From Lutjanus erythropterus (Eukaryota > Chordata > Actinopteri > Lutjaniformes > Lutjanidae): 64,000 nt of DNA. Every line of letters starts with the position of its first letter. The first letter of the stretch is position 1. The stretch covers positions 35,911,260 through 35,975,259 of the forward strand of contig CM034603.1 in assembly GCA_020091685.1 (NCBI GenBank), in the 5' to 3' direction. Below are positions 36,301 through 48,900 of the stretch, one piece after another. The notes beneath the pieces were generated by a model, which was not told the DNA's origin, ran no database searches, and was given only the letters and a program-made list of their open reading frames with translations. A program made the translations under genes and the position numbers.

Positions 36301-37787
36301 AGAGAAACTACGTTTAAGCGTAAAGATCCTGTTAGAAGCTACAAAAGTTCTGACAGCCGAACATAAATAAATTTTAAGAAACATCTTTCTCTTTGCTCTC
36401 CTGCACACGTGAGCTGACTGTCACAACACTCCCTTGTCTGAAGGGGAGAAAGCGGACCGGACGTCATGGCAGCCAGCGTGGAGGCGGGTCACGCTCGCTT
36501 TGCCTCCACAGTAGGTCCAGCTCGATCAGAGCTTGATGCAATACAAGTGGTAATGGAAATGCAAATCAACACGCACGGTTTGACTCAGCAGCGCCAAAAG
36601 TGTCAGTGTTAAAGCCACATGATAGACTTACTCTCACAGATCGGCAAAGGGACCATGCTCCATTTGTACGTGGTTGGTTGTGCGTCTTTGGGATCATATC
36701 CTTCATCACACGTTATCCTAAAATGCTGTCCCTCCTCATACCAAGCAGTTGCACTTTCTGTGTATTTTGCATTGAGGATAGTTGGTGGAATGCAGGCTTT
36801 TTCATCTGAGGACAAAAGACAAAACAGTTTTATCTTTGTCAAAGATCTTGTAAAGCAACAATAAATGTGTGTTCTGAATTTGTCATAACACAGAAATTTA
36901 ATGACCAAGACAAATTTGAATGACGAGGGAGGAACCAGTGTCACTCTTGTGTTGGTTTGTGGGGCTTATATAGTTTAGGACATCCCAAACACAGAAATCA
37001 TGAACAATAATTTAATAGTCTAACTCCACAAGTACTACATAATTCTCAGTTTTTTCGTGTTTTCAGCTACTACCTTCTAATGTATAATGTGTTCAGAAGA
37101 AAAATTCCTGCTTCCTTTACAGGAAAGAAAAAATATTTGATTTACATAATAAATCATCTGCTGTGATGTTTTATTTGCATGCACATCACTGCTAATGATT
37201 TAGTATATCATAAAGAGTTACTGCTGAAGGAAATGCTTCACTGCCCAGATTGTAGATATGTGAATAAAATAAATATTAACAATGATGCTAGTGAAAAGTC
37301 AGGGAACCCCATAATTATCAATTAATCCGTCCAATCCACTGAATATTTAAGTTTGGAGCAAAGCAGTGGACCAACCACAGACTGATGTAGTCATCCATGG
37401 AGGCGACGGTGCAACCGTGGGGTAAAAAGAAAAAACTGTGAAGGTATTTAAGGAGCACTTACCTATACATTTGTGGTTCATGAGACCATATGCCATTTTG
37501 ACATGTGCTTGTTGCCCACCATCCCTTCACTGCTGGTTTACGTCCATTACTGCAGGTATAGGTCAGCCGTTCCATGGGAATAAGTCTCTTGCTTTTGGGC
37601 AAAGAAACCATCATCAGTCTGGGAGCAGCACAAGACTGAGCTGCACTTTGTGCTAAAATACAATCATAAGCAAGATTATTCTACAGTGACTGGATTTGTT
37701 TTAGAATATGAAAGTACTCAATATTCTTACCACGCAGCACTGCAGAAACCAAATCAGAAGAACAAATCCAAGGGACCTGATGTACAT
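31062..37787 (-). pseudogene. Complement factor H-like gene 2, frame-disrupted
   Basis: Exon order matches the other paralogues: signal peptide 37731-37787, CCP1 about 37479-37657, CCP2 36632-36805, CCP3 35277-35461, an extra C-terminal module (35061-34147), linker exons near 33474-32979, CCP6 32320-32479, CCP7 32057-32217, tail 31213-31231 and stop 31062-31077. Several exons are broken. The signal exon is 57 nt where paralogues have 58, losing phase 1. CCP1 has compensating shifts and its last Cys codon is out of frame. CCP2 lost its third Cys through small deletions. CCP3 is 185 nt, not divisible by three. The 3' exons of 160 and 161 nt are also out of frame. As printed it cannot make a normal protein. 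Uncorrected assembly indels are a serious alternative to true decay. Confidence 0.65.
34147..35061 (-). other. Extra C-terminal module (copy B) inside factor H-like gene 2
   Basis: This is a third copy of linker exon (35005-35061, 57 nt, in frame), CCP6-like exon (34438-34599, 162 nt, intact, four Cys, GSWSELPAC) and CCP7-like exon (34147-34304, 158 nt, broken). It lies upstream of copy A within gene 2, so the gene carries two tandem C-terminal modules. Similarity extends through introns to about 35230. Its linker and CCP6 exons are the only in-frame versions among copies A, B and C. Copy B is more diverged from A and C than those are from each other. Confidence 0.7.
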
Positions 37788-37851
37788 TTTGTCAGGCGTG
37801 AAATCATCCCACGACAAAGTGGAGCTGAGAGCTGAGTTCAGATCAGAACCA

Positions 37852-37864
37852 GTTAATAATTGTC
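37852..37864 (-). promoter_or_regulatory. HNF1-like site upstream of factor H-like gene 2
   Basis: GTTAATAATTGTC on the + strand matches the first nine positions of the HNF1 consensus GTTAATNATTAAC and lies 65 bases from the start codon. The surrounding block (37832-37878) aligns with the same position in genes 1 and 3. Confidence 0.5.
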
Positions 37865-39966
37865 GAGTACTGTCCCCCAAACATCTGTCGAGTAACACTC
37901 AGGCAGAAAAAACAAAAAAACCAAAAGATCAGCAAATAGGGTACATGCAGATACACACACCTACAATCTTAGAAAAAAGGTTCATTAGGTGCAATATAAA
38001 GTGATCATCTACCACAGAACCATCTGTCTAAAAGGTTCTACAAAATTTCTGTAAGATAACAAGGAACTTTTTTAAAGAGTTCTAAATAAATAAATGATAT
38101 TCCATGCATTTCTTGTCTGGGTGTTGGTATCTTTTTATTCCAGTTTCACCAAAGTGAAAGGTGTTTTTGTGATCTCTTCCTGCTGTTGATGAGCACAAAT
38201 AGGGCCAAATCTTACACTGATCTAAAGCACAAGTTGAAATCGTGAGGTCAGTGGATTTAATTTATTCAAGGTGTGTCCAAATCCACTTTTGCAGTCTTGT
38301 ACCAGGGCATCGGAGTATCCTGCCCAGTCTAGCCCCTTGCACCAGCAGCGCTGGCGGTGCCAAGTGCCTTGATTAATTCATGGGTGAATTTTGGGTGAGC
38401 ATGCAATAAACTAATCAGGAAGTCACCTGTCATCACCTTTAGAAGCAGGTTCACCAGGAGTGGGTTGGCAGCGTTGGCAGCATGTGTTATTTACCAGGAG
38501 GAAGCGGACGGCGGGGCATCTCAAAGGAGCTTCACCTGATTATGTTGTACACTGAAGCATGCAGTTTAGCTGTAGATGATATATACTTTATTTCATATGA
38601 AGAGTGCTGTTATTTTATTAAATTTGACCATGTAGAGGAAGTGAGGTGTGGAGGAGCAGTGATGCTACGTGCTACCTGCTTCCCCAGTGACATGATGTCT
38701 CTGTGTGTCGGGAGACTCGTGGCTCTGTTTGTGCGGCAGTGTTTCTCATCTTTCTTTCAGAACCCAAACTTATTCTACACACTTGCGCGTTATGAAAGTT
38801 TGGTGGTGCGATGGAGTGCGACGTCAGCTCTCTCACTGTGTCTTCTGAGGAAATCAAGAGGACGGCAGCTGGTGTCCAGCGAGAGTGGTGCAGGCAGAGG
38901 CAGGGGCAGTGAAAAAAACAGGAAAGTTACAGCTGCAGTTCACTGATGCAGAAATGAAAGATATGTGCCTCTTAATGTGCCATATCGATATACTAGTGCT
39001 CAATGATTTTTTCTAATTGACATTCAGCTTTTTACTGATACAGACTGTCTGAACCGATGCACTTGATGTTACACAATAAAGCCTGATGCATCGGACGCAT
39101 GAGTGAATCAAAACACCCGTAATCATCCTCTTTAGTTGTTGTTATTTTGGATCCCAATAAACACACAGACACAAACACTCCAGCTGCTCCAGCTGTCATG
39201 CTGACTGATCTGTCAAAGATGATCTGACAGCTGTGATCCCCTCTCTTGTGCCCTTTGCAGTTCTATTGAGATTTACTAGGCTTTATAAGTAAAACAACAA
39301 TTCCTTATTTATTATTAATCAGAATTTCAGACACACACACGCTGTTTAACATGAATGAAGTGTTTTGTGATTATGTAGAAGTGTGTGTGCACCGTAGCAA
39401 AAGTGACACACACGCATTCACACTGTTATCTCGCTTTATTGCTGATAGAAAATATGTTCAAATGACACTTTACTAATCCACACTCCTGTGTGGGAAAAGA
39501 CTTTTTTATTTTAAATTTAAGGTGTTTGTGTTCATGGAGGTGTGTGTGTGCTGGACAATTTCACTGGTTGTTATCTTGCAAAGACAGATCTATTGTGCCA
39601 CAGACTTCATGCTTGACCAGGTGCAAGTGATTTCAACATGAATGCACCAGGCACAAGATAGCAAATGCACCTGGCCACATCTTACTTTTGCCTTCATTTT
39701 GAGACCTCCTGCAAATGTCCACACAGACTAGGTGCAGGTTCACTTGCTATCTTGCAGGCGTGGCAAAAATTGCCACTGTGTCTGCGTAAGACAGGACCCT
39801 TATTCTTAGTCCTCAGTTCATTTTTAATTATGGATAAGTGTAAATCGTGAACAACCATTGTACCAAAAAATGATTATGCGCCCAAAACTGATTGTATCGC
39901 CCAGTTTACAGTTTTGCATCACCACCCTCCTTGCATAAATTACATACAGTCCCTTGCTTTGCACAG

Positions 39967-40176
39967 TGGCTCATGTTAGCAGTGCAGCAGCAGCAGCCTG
40001 CTCTCCCTGCAGACATACAACCCTATTTTCATTCTATAGATCAAAACATTATAACTTCACTGGGTTTACGAGATGTCATCGAACCGCTGGATAAAACCAT
40101 CAAGGTCATCCAGATGTTTTTAACCAAACCCTCTCTCCTGCAGGAGCTGCAGGCCCGGCTGCAGGTGGCTGTGTAG
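39967..40176 (+). CDS. Orphan terminal exon candidate, protein not recognised
   Basis: A + strand frame ends DVIEPLDKTIKVIQMF, then PSLLQELQARLQVAV and TAG at 40174-40176. AATAAA follows at 40205-40210, only 29 bases on. Possible acceptors are TTTGCACAG (39966) and CATTCTATAG (40039); the shorter version gives DQNIITSLGLRDVIEPLDK at its start. The composition looks like a real helical protein end, but no upstream exons were found, so it may be the 3' end of a retrocopy or of a dead transposon gene. It lies just upstream of duplicated block C. Confidence 0.3.
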   Translation, partial: WLMLAVQQQQPALPADIQPYFHSIDQNIITSLGLRDVIEPLDKTIKVIQMFLTKPSLLQELQARLQVAV

Positions 40177-40367
40177 CATCTTACAGGCAACAGTTTTGTA
40201 CATTAATAAAATCTTAAAATTTAATTTAATTCGTGACTTTGTAAATTGTAATTATTTATCGATTCAGATTTATCAGAAGCCACTTTGTTTATATCCCATT
40301 TACAGAGCAGGCTGTGTAGAAACATCAGCTTTTACACCCCAACTTTAAAAAATACGGCTTCTGGCGT

Positions 40368-42976
40368 CCAGACAAGCTGTAAATATTTTTGGACGGCAGT
40401 GTTTTCTGTTTTAAAATGTATTTAGTTGACACCATCATGAAGCACCGATCAGCAAGAACAATCACTGATATATTCATGTTTACTGGAAAAGACTTTTATA
40501 AAGACTTTGTGGACAAAATAACACAAGCGTGTTTGTTAAGATTTTATTCAGTTAACTGTAGGCCTTATAAACTTTGTGTGTGTATTCAAAGTATTGATCA
40601 TGTTATCAGCGTTCCAATCATAAAGATACACATCGACGGTTTAAAGAACAAACAGCTCCAACATTGTGTGTATGTGTTTAACGTCAGAATGAAAAACCAA
40701 GAACTGGTTTGAAGAAGTCAAATAATTGTTTTGGGATGTATAGTTGTTTTCTGATGGGCGTGTTTCAACTCTTGGCCTTTGTTGTCGGTCAGCAGTCACT
40801 CCTCTGCTGTGCTAGTAGCAATACTGGTTACAACACAGACAAGATAACAAAGTTAATAAAAATAAAGTGTTATCTAACATTAAACATACGAAAACATTGA
40901 ATAATAATGCAAGTTTTAGAATATAAATCATAGAACAGCACTTACGGTCCACGATCATAACAACCTAAAAAGAATCCAACAACACAAGTGAATATTTCAG
41001 TTTAATTCACACAAACTTTAATTCATGAAGTCTAATTCTTTACATTTCTTCTGAGAAAAATCTGTTACAGTCTTAAAGAAAAAATCCATGAGAAGATTTG
41101 TTGATGTTGATTTGTGTTTGAGGTATTTGACTCGTCATAAACTGTGATCTGTGGGGTTGTGGGGCGCTGGACCTGTGTGGTGACACAGCAGAGGTTGTGT
41201 GGCTGAAATGGTGTGAACTGGGAGCATGGAGGAGGATAAAGGGAGAAAACAAGGTTTGTTTGGTGGGTTGGTGACTCTGTAAAGTTGGAATCGTTTGACT
41301 TTTGCTGTTTCCATGAGAAAGAACGTTCTTATCATTGGGAGCATGATGTAAGAAACGACTGTCAGTCGGACATGTTTGGTGTGTGAGATGGAGCGGCGTC
41401 GGTTCACTATATTTACATGAGAAGTGAACTGAGCTCGACCAGCTGAAGAGTGGTGGTCTACAATAGAAGAGTGGCGTCTGTCTGGACACAGGAGGATCAG
41501 GAGTTATGGACAATACTTAGCTGCGTTTGTGGATCATGGAGCAGATCTGGAGGTGATTATGGATTGATCAGACTCCTACATGATTGGATCAGTTGTATAA
41601 ATATCACTGTCTGATGGATCGAGAAGGCCTCACACTGTACTAGTGATGATGATCTGATTCTTTTGAACATCTGTCCTGCCAATTCTAATTTTAGCTGATG
41701 CTGATTTTCAGTTTCTCTCAGAACTAAGGAGCAAAAAACTGATACTAGAGCATTGTAGCAAATGAAAGGAGTTTATACTTACAGTTCCTGGTAAAGCGTA
41801 TCTGTCCATTACTGCACTGAGCAGTGGCTGTAAAGCGGTAAATACAGGAATCTTGTTTTCTCCTTCTGATAAATATTGCTTAGCAGATATTCTAATATAG
41901 CCCCTGAGATATTCACCAGGCTCCAGGATGCAGAAGCCTCTGCACAAAATCAACAGAAAAAAACAGATATGTATAATTATTTGATTAACATATTTGATGG
42001 ACTTTGGAATGAAAAATGATTGTATTTAATTGTTTATACCTTCACAGGCGGGTAACTCTGACCAACTGCCATCGCTGTAACCGTCACTGTGTCTGAACCG
42101 ACCAGTTTGTAAAAGACAGCACATTTGTATTTTAAAAATTGGTTCCTGTTCCACAATAACGCCGTCTGGAACAACTGGAAAGGCTCACAGTGGGTGACTG
42201 AAATAAGAAAGAGGTTATTTAACAGAATCTCAGTGAAATAATGATCACAGCAGCAACATCACAGTGTGTTGTATTAAAATGTTGTGTAATCAGCCTGCTG
42301 TGTTTTGCTTTTTAAACTTTTTCTCCCCATGTGTAAACTCTACTTCACAGCTCTGAGGTCTTCACCAACTGCTTGAAAATTCACATCAAATCCTCCTCAT
42401 GCAGGCGCCTCAACCAATCAGTAGAGATAAAGACGTGATCCCTCACTGGCTTCCCACCAACAAACACTACCAGCTTTAAAACCAGGTCTCTGCAGCAATG
42501 AGCAAAGTTGACCATGTCCCCAAACCACCCAGTAAGGCTGCTGATCAATGAATGTGATTTACTGCGTGTGAGTAAAGGTTGACTGTCTCTCCCATCGAGC
42601 CAGAGGTGGTAGAAGATCCTGTAAGATACAGAGCAGATAAAGGTAAATACAGAGCTAAAGACTTACCAGTTAGGATCATTTTGGGATGTACTTTAGCACA
42701 ATTTTTTTAATGTGTTTTAAATGCATTTTGAGAATAAAAGACTGGTGTAAATTAAATAAGAACAATGACTACAATGATGCAAAAATCATTAAACTACCTC
42801 CACTTCAGGTCGTGTCGAGCTGCCAGATGAACCTCCACCATGTCTGGTCTGGTTCCTGTGTCTGACAGGAAGAGAGAACACTCATTAGACATATATAGAA
42901 CTTATTCTATAGAGGACTGGATTGGAGAGATAAATGGACACTCCTGCATGTCCAATACTCCACCTGCAGGTGGCGT
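40368..42976 (-). repeat. Duplicated block, copy C (3' end of factor H-like gene 3)
   Basis: Nearly identical to 30627-33390 but about 155 bases shorter, mainly through small deletions. Exons inferred: linker 42563-42618 (56 nt), CCP6 42040-42197 (158 nt), CCP7 41783-41939 (157 nt), tail 40946-40964 and stop 40796-40811. None of the first three is divisible by three. Homology to copy A stops abruptly at GGTGGCGTC near 42976, where a LINE fragment begins. Confidence 0.85.
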
Positions 42977-45900
42977 CAACACAACCCTACAACCATCGTG
43001 CATACTGCAAAAAGCCCTAAAACTATTAAACAATGTCGTATATCGAGAACAAACTGATAACCTGTTTTTAAGTCAGAAGCATTGAAATTTATAGATCTGG
43101 TGGATTTTAAAACTGCTAAAGTCATGTGCAAAGCAAGAAATAACTTACTTCCGGGCAACACACAAAAAAAACAATCAAGAACCATCTGTCTTTGTCCAGT
43201 TCCCCCATGTAAGTGGGTCGCAGGCTCAGGACACAATGGGCGCTTGGCATTTCTTATTCAAATTTCAACTGAGGGTGCAGAACATTAAAATGAGGGTGTG
43301 ATGCGTGCTGTCGCACCTGTAGGTCGCGTCGTGCTGCCAGATGTACCTCCACCTTGTCCAGTGGTTACTCTGTCTCCTCTGTCTGACAGGAAAAGTTAAA
43401 ACTCAGCAGACATATAAAGGTCTATACGGGGATTTGATCGGAGAGATAAATAGATTCTCCTGCGTACCAAATGAGTCTGTTGTTTCCACTGTGGATCCAC
43501 CCTGTGAAGTCCCTGGTTGATTTCCTCTGCCTAAGTGGAAAGACGAAAAGTTATTAGATGTGTAATAAATATTCTATAGAGCAGAGGTGAAAGAACAACA
43601 CACAAGAATATATGAAATTATGTGAGGATTTCCAGAATAATATTTATTACGGGTTAGATCAGAACATAATCTATGAATTATTTTCGATTTAAATAAACGC
43701 ATATTCCCCGGAGAGATCAGATACATGGATATTCTTCTTTATTTCATATTTAATACAGATTAGTGAACTTCCTCCACCTGCAGGGAGTGTTTGACGGTCA
43801 TCAGTTGTAACGTCTCCCTCGTGTGGTCCAGCAGGACCGTCCTGGTCAGTGCTTCCCCTTACGCCTAAGTGGACAGACGTTAGTTTTACAAACAGTTCTC
43901 AAATTTAACTGCAGTGATAATCTTTTGTTTTTTTTCTTTTTAGGACTTCAGTGATTAAGATTTAATTACTTTGAAATATGTACTGTATGTTTTTTTTACA
44001 TGAGCAAGGATAATATTGTGTATCTGGTGGGTAAAATATATAATCTGTGAAAAATGTTCAGTGTTGCCTAAAGTTATTGATAGTGGCCTCCTCAGATGAA
44101 CGCTGCTGCTGCTGATTTACTGCTGATTTACACACCGTCGACCTCTGGGTGGCAGCAGAGAGCGACTGGCTCGATCTGCAGCCGATAATTAATATGTCAG
44201 AGTGAGACGTGCAGATAGTTGGAGGAGTTTGGTGCATCAGCTGCTGGAGTGGAGACATAAAATTGAGTGACGTCGGTGTAAATAATGTCATTCGAGAGGA
44301 AATCATTACAAGAGAAGCTCGAGTTAAAGAACCCAGACCTGATCGGCCCAACATCATAAACTAACAACGTTTAGAGGAGGATGATAAACTCTGACAGTGT
44401 GACTCTGCAGCAGCTGGGCAACAAACGCCTCACACTGGGATCAGGTGATCTTCAGACAGGTGAATCAATTATTCATATGCTTTACTTCAGTGAAACATTA
44501 ATGTGAAAATACTTTAGTCTTTCATCAAAACAAATTATAGCATAATTTGCACTGAGCTACCTTAGCTTACCGTAAGTAAGCATGTTTCATTCACCTCAAT
44601 ATGCAATACAATACTCATACAAATAGTTTTTTTTGTACGTTAAAGTACACTGGTGTGATACCTTTAACACATTACCCTGATTTTCAACATAGCGCCTCCC
44701 CACTCAGAGAAAATTCATCTGCCGCTATAGTTCACCCAAAAATTAAATTTCACTCAATATCTTCTCCCCCCGTGCCGATGTGAGGATGGGTGAAGATCTC
44801 CAGTTCACAAAACACTCCCGGAGCCTCAGCGGAAAACAGCGTCGCAGCCAAATCCAGTACGACTGAAGTGAATGGTGACCAGTTTTAAAATGTAAAAAAA
44901 GAACACAAAAAAACACAAAATGTCTTGTGTGGTGTAATCCAAGTGTCCGTAAGCTGCGACATTAAAATTTGACCCAAAAAGACTCTTAGACCTGATCCGC
45001 ATGCACAAGCTTCACGCCTGTGTTTACCTGCTACCTGGAAGCAACCCTTTCTCAGAAATAGTGACTTGTACACGCACACAGTTGACTTTGCAAACTTTCA
45101 ACAAAGAAGAAAATGTCAGAGGACTTCGACATAGAAGAGGAACATCATTTCTTTGCTGCAGCCGCGCCGCCTGTGTACCTGCTTCAGGTGTGTGCACGAG
45201 GATCAGGTCTGAGAGACATTTTGAGTTTGTTTGTGTTCTTTTTTTACATTTTAAAACTGGTCACCATTCACCTCAATTGCACTGGATTTGGCTGCGACGC
45301 TGTTTTCTGCTGAAGCTCCAGGAGTGTTCTGTGAACTGGAGATCTTCACTCATCCTCACATCGGCACAGAGGTGAGGAGAAATTGAATGAAACTATCGCT
45401 TTAAGGGCGAGTGATATGGACCTAAAATAATGACACAAAAGTGAGCGTGTTTCTGCAACAATGATATGAGAAAAATCCATAAATATATTTTTTAGCTGTT
45501 CAGCTCTCCTTGCTGGATTGTTTTTTGTTTTTTTTTTGAGTTTTTTGAGATGGGAGAGGTGTATCAATACTGTTTCAGTTCACGTGTGAATGGTACCCAG
45601 CTCTAGTTGTAGTGCCCATTACACATGATTACATTTGTTGTACGTGATCTTTTGTTATCATACCACTTCCACTGTACCACCCTTTTTGGAACTAACTCCT
45701 CCACCGTGCAGCCGGTAGAGATGCTTGTTCTTTCTGTGTGTGTCACGTTATTCTGTCCACAAACGTTGCCATTATCACAATATACATTTTTTCTTATTGG
45801 TAAAACATTATGACGATATATAATATCACTTACTGCATGTTGGACGTACATTCCACTTTTTATTTATGCAATAGATGGATATGGATGTGGTGTCTCCTCC

Positions 45901-48900
45901 TCCTACAGTATATCCATCCTCACATTCATATGTCACTTCTGCATCTGGATCAAACTGCCTATCGAGTCCCCGAATGATGTGGGCGTGGTCAACAACAGGG
46001 GCCTCACCACATGTACGGTCACTTCCTGTAAAAATAAGCACATTTTTCAGGTTAAAGGTGCTCAGATGGCTTCATGGTTGGCTTTGTTTGTGTAGCTGGT
46101 GAGAATTCAAACCTCAGAATTTATTTGCAGCCAACAAATACAGATTTTGTCACTAGCTAATGTGAAACTCTATGAATTGTAGGGCTGCAACAGTAATTTA
46201 GAAATGCAAAAAATGCTCTGTTTAGTTTTTTCTTTTTTACTCCTGTTATTATTTTTTTTAATGAATGAATTAATTGCTTAAAATATTTCCTGTTTTTTCT
46301 ATTTTTGTCTGTTTCTGGTAATTACACAAAATAAAACAGCTAATGACAGTGCCCTTATCTTTCTCAAGCTAGTTAAGCTAGTTTTCTGGGTATGCTAAGG
46401 TTTGTATGCAGATAGACACACAGTTTAATCAGTTCCTTACACTTTTGCTTTGTTGTTTTTTTTGTTGGTATTTTAATGTTGGGTAAAAAAAAACAAAAAA
46501 AAAAAACTTCTCAAACTGTAGATACAGAATATTTCTCTGACTCATACACTCTGTTTCTGTTTCTGCATATGAAGAAATCCAAAGTTTGACTTCTATAAAA
46601 AGCAAAGTTGAGACAACCAATGTCCTGGGGGGTTAGCAAAGGGTCAATTTTTTTTTCTACATTCAATAAAAAGTATTTTTGTCACTGCATACCCCACTAC
46701 TAAAATAATGGTACGAACATTCAGGTATTTCTGCAATATTGATATGAGAAAACATAGAATAGTATTTTTAACCCTGTTGAGCTCACCAAACTGGATTTTT
46801 GTCTCTCCACATACCGTGTTTCTGGTGAAATATTTTGTTATTTTTAACCCGCTGTTTTTAAGAGTACTGACTAAATTATGTTGGTAGTCCCACTTCCCGT
46901 TAAATCAATCCTTGCCAAATTTCGGTACCCTACGGTGGCTGACAAGGGCAAACGTGTGGCATATACAGAAATGTGCTGCATACAGGAAAAGAAATGCAAA
47001 AGGAAAATGCTGCCAATACATAAATGCGCTGCAAATAAGAAAACAAATGCAAAAGAAAAACACTGCATATCCAGTCATACAACAGAAGTGCTCCAGGCCT
47101 CTAGGGGCAGAGCTGAGCTTCTGAGAGACAGACAACGGACGTATCAATGTATGTTATGGAGTAGATGAGGGAGTGAGTGAGAAGAAGAAAGTTATGGTTG
47201 GAGGAAAGTTGGAGAGTCAGGAGAGGCCATATAAAAAGATACGCATTACTTTGTTTCTTTTTCTTTCTTTTTTTGTTTCTTTTTTTTTTTTTTTATATTT
47301 GGCCTTTTTTCTTACAAAAGAGCAAAAATAAGGCCAGGCCTCTAGGCTCAGCACTGCCCCTAGAGGCCTGAAGCACTTCTGTTGTATGACTGAATATGCA
47401 GCGTTTTCCTTTTGCATGTATTTTTTTATATGCAGCGCGTTTGCCCTTGTACCAGAGAGAGAGAGGGCACCTGGGTAAGAGAGTGACGTTCCCTGTGCAG
47501 CTTATTGAAGCCACAGTGAATCAGGGCAATAGTGAGGTGAAAGTGCTCACAAGTGTGGTTAAACTTGCAAAACTCAATGCAGACAACACTCCCTGCACTA
47601 CTTTTAATGCAAAATGCAAAGCTGACAAGAGCAGTACATCTAGAAGCTGAAGAGTGTACAGCTAACGTCTGCAGCCTAAAAAGTTTAACCGAACTCTCCA
47701 CAGACGATGAAACTTTTAAGTGTGCCACCGACAACTTCATCAACATCTAAAGGAAATTATTTAGTGTGTTGGATAAGTTGTTGTTAGACGTAACTGAGCT
47801 TTTTTCACTGTCGTAGTTCATGTTTGCTCAAAAATTTGTTTGTTTTTAGCATGAAACTAATATTTGTGAATTGCATCGTATTAACAGGGAAATACTCCTG
47901 TACACAAGCACAGTGGTGGTAACAACAACAACAACAACTACAACGACAACAACAACAACAACAACAACAATGACAACATAAGAGGATGGATAACACATGT
48001 GCTTCCTGTGAGACACAAACTACAGCGTTGCCCTGGTGGCTGACTGACAGGCTGCAGGGATCAGTTTGAGACATATAGTGTGTAAAGTGCGCTAAATAAA
48101 TAAATAGAGAAGTTTAGACTTTTTTTTTTTTTTTTTTAACAAAATTACCTTTTTGATATTACAGAGGAAGTAAAGTAGCAAAACAGGGCACTGTAGGGTA
48201 CCAGTACTGAATTCCTGGTACCAGTATCGGTACTGTATCGTTTCACATGTGACTCCAGATGTACAGCCCACCTTTGTTGTTAGTCTTCTTACACTTCTCA
48301 TATATTACTGTGTTTGCTGTTCATCTGATCTTTTGTAAGCAAACCACTTCCACAGTACCACCCTGTTTGAAACTCCTCCACCGCGGAGCCAGTAGAAATG
48401 TTTGTTCTTTCTGTGTGTAACTGTGTGATGTTATTCTGTCAACAAGTCATAATATTACTTTTATCAATTTTTTTTTTTTTTTTTATCAGGAAGCATGACA
48501 ATATATCATGACTGAATGATGCTACATGGCTCAATCTTACTGTCCACTTACTGCACGTCAGGTGTTCATCCCAGGATCCACTCATGCACAAAATTGATTT
48601 TTTATTGTCTCTTCCCACTATAGTATATCCATCCTCACATTCATACGTCACTTCTGAATCTGCGGCAAACACCTCCTGGTATTCTTGAACGATGACGCCG
48701 TGGAGGATTTGAGGGGGCGCATCACATGCATCATTACTTCCTGTAAAAATGACCACATTTTTCATCAGTAGGTGCTCAGATGGTTACTTGGTTAACTTGG
48801 TTTGTGTGTGTGGTGAGAATTCAAACCTCAGAATTTATTATTCTGCTCTCTGATAGTTTCACAGCTTATTGTTACAGAACATTTGACAGACTTACTTTTA

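Larger units (their letters stand above)
37790..40367. other. Spacer between factor H-like genes 2 and 3
   Basis: After the promoter block of gene 2, a GGTTCT/AGAACC-type element fragment lies at about 37965-38100. From about 38240 to 39800 the sequence looks like an unidentified dispersed element or elements (ACCAGGTGCAAGTGATTTC, GCACAAGATAGCAAATGCAC), without a recognisable transposase. The 154-codon + strand frame at 38482-38946 has no motif I can name and is not called a gene. One orphan exon candidate is listed separately. Confidence 0.4.

Noticed and set aside
38482-38946. 154-codon + strand frame, one of the longest in the window
   Set aside because: No motif or splice context, odd composition (VRCGG, GRGRGSEKNRK), and it lies in sequence resembling a dispersed element.
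45001-45375. 124-codon + strand frame considered as a gene
   Set aside because: It lies within the arms and centre of a foldback element.
46878-47168. Overlapping + and - frames with CIFLLHFF or KKCKRKM text
   Set aside because: They are mirror translations of the inverted repeat at 46895-47450.
47805-48074. Cysteine-rich - strand frame
   Set aside because: The poly-Cys run is the AAC microsatellite read on the other strand.
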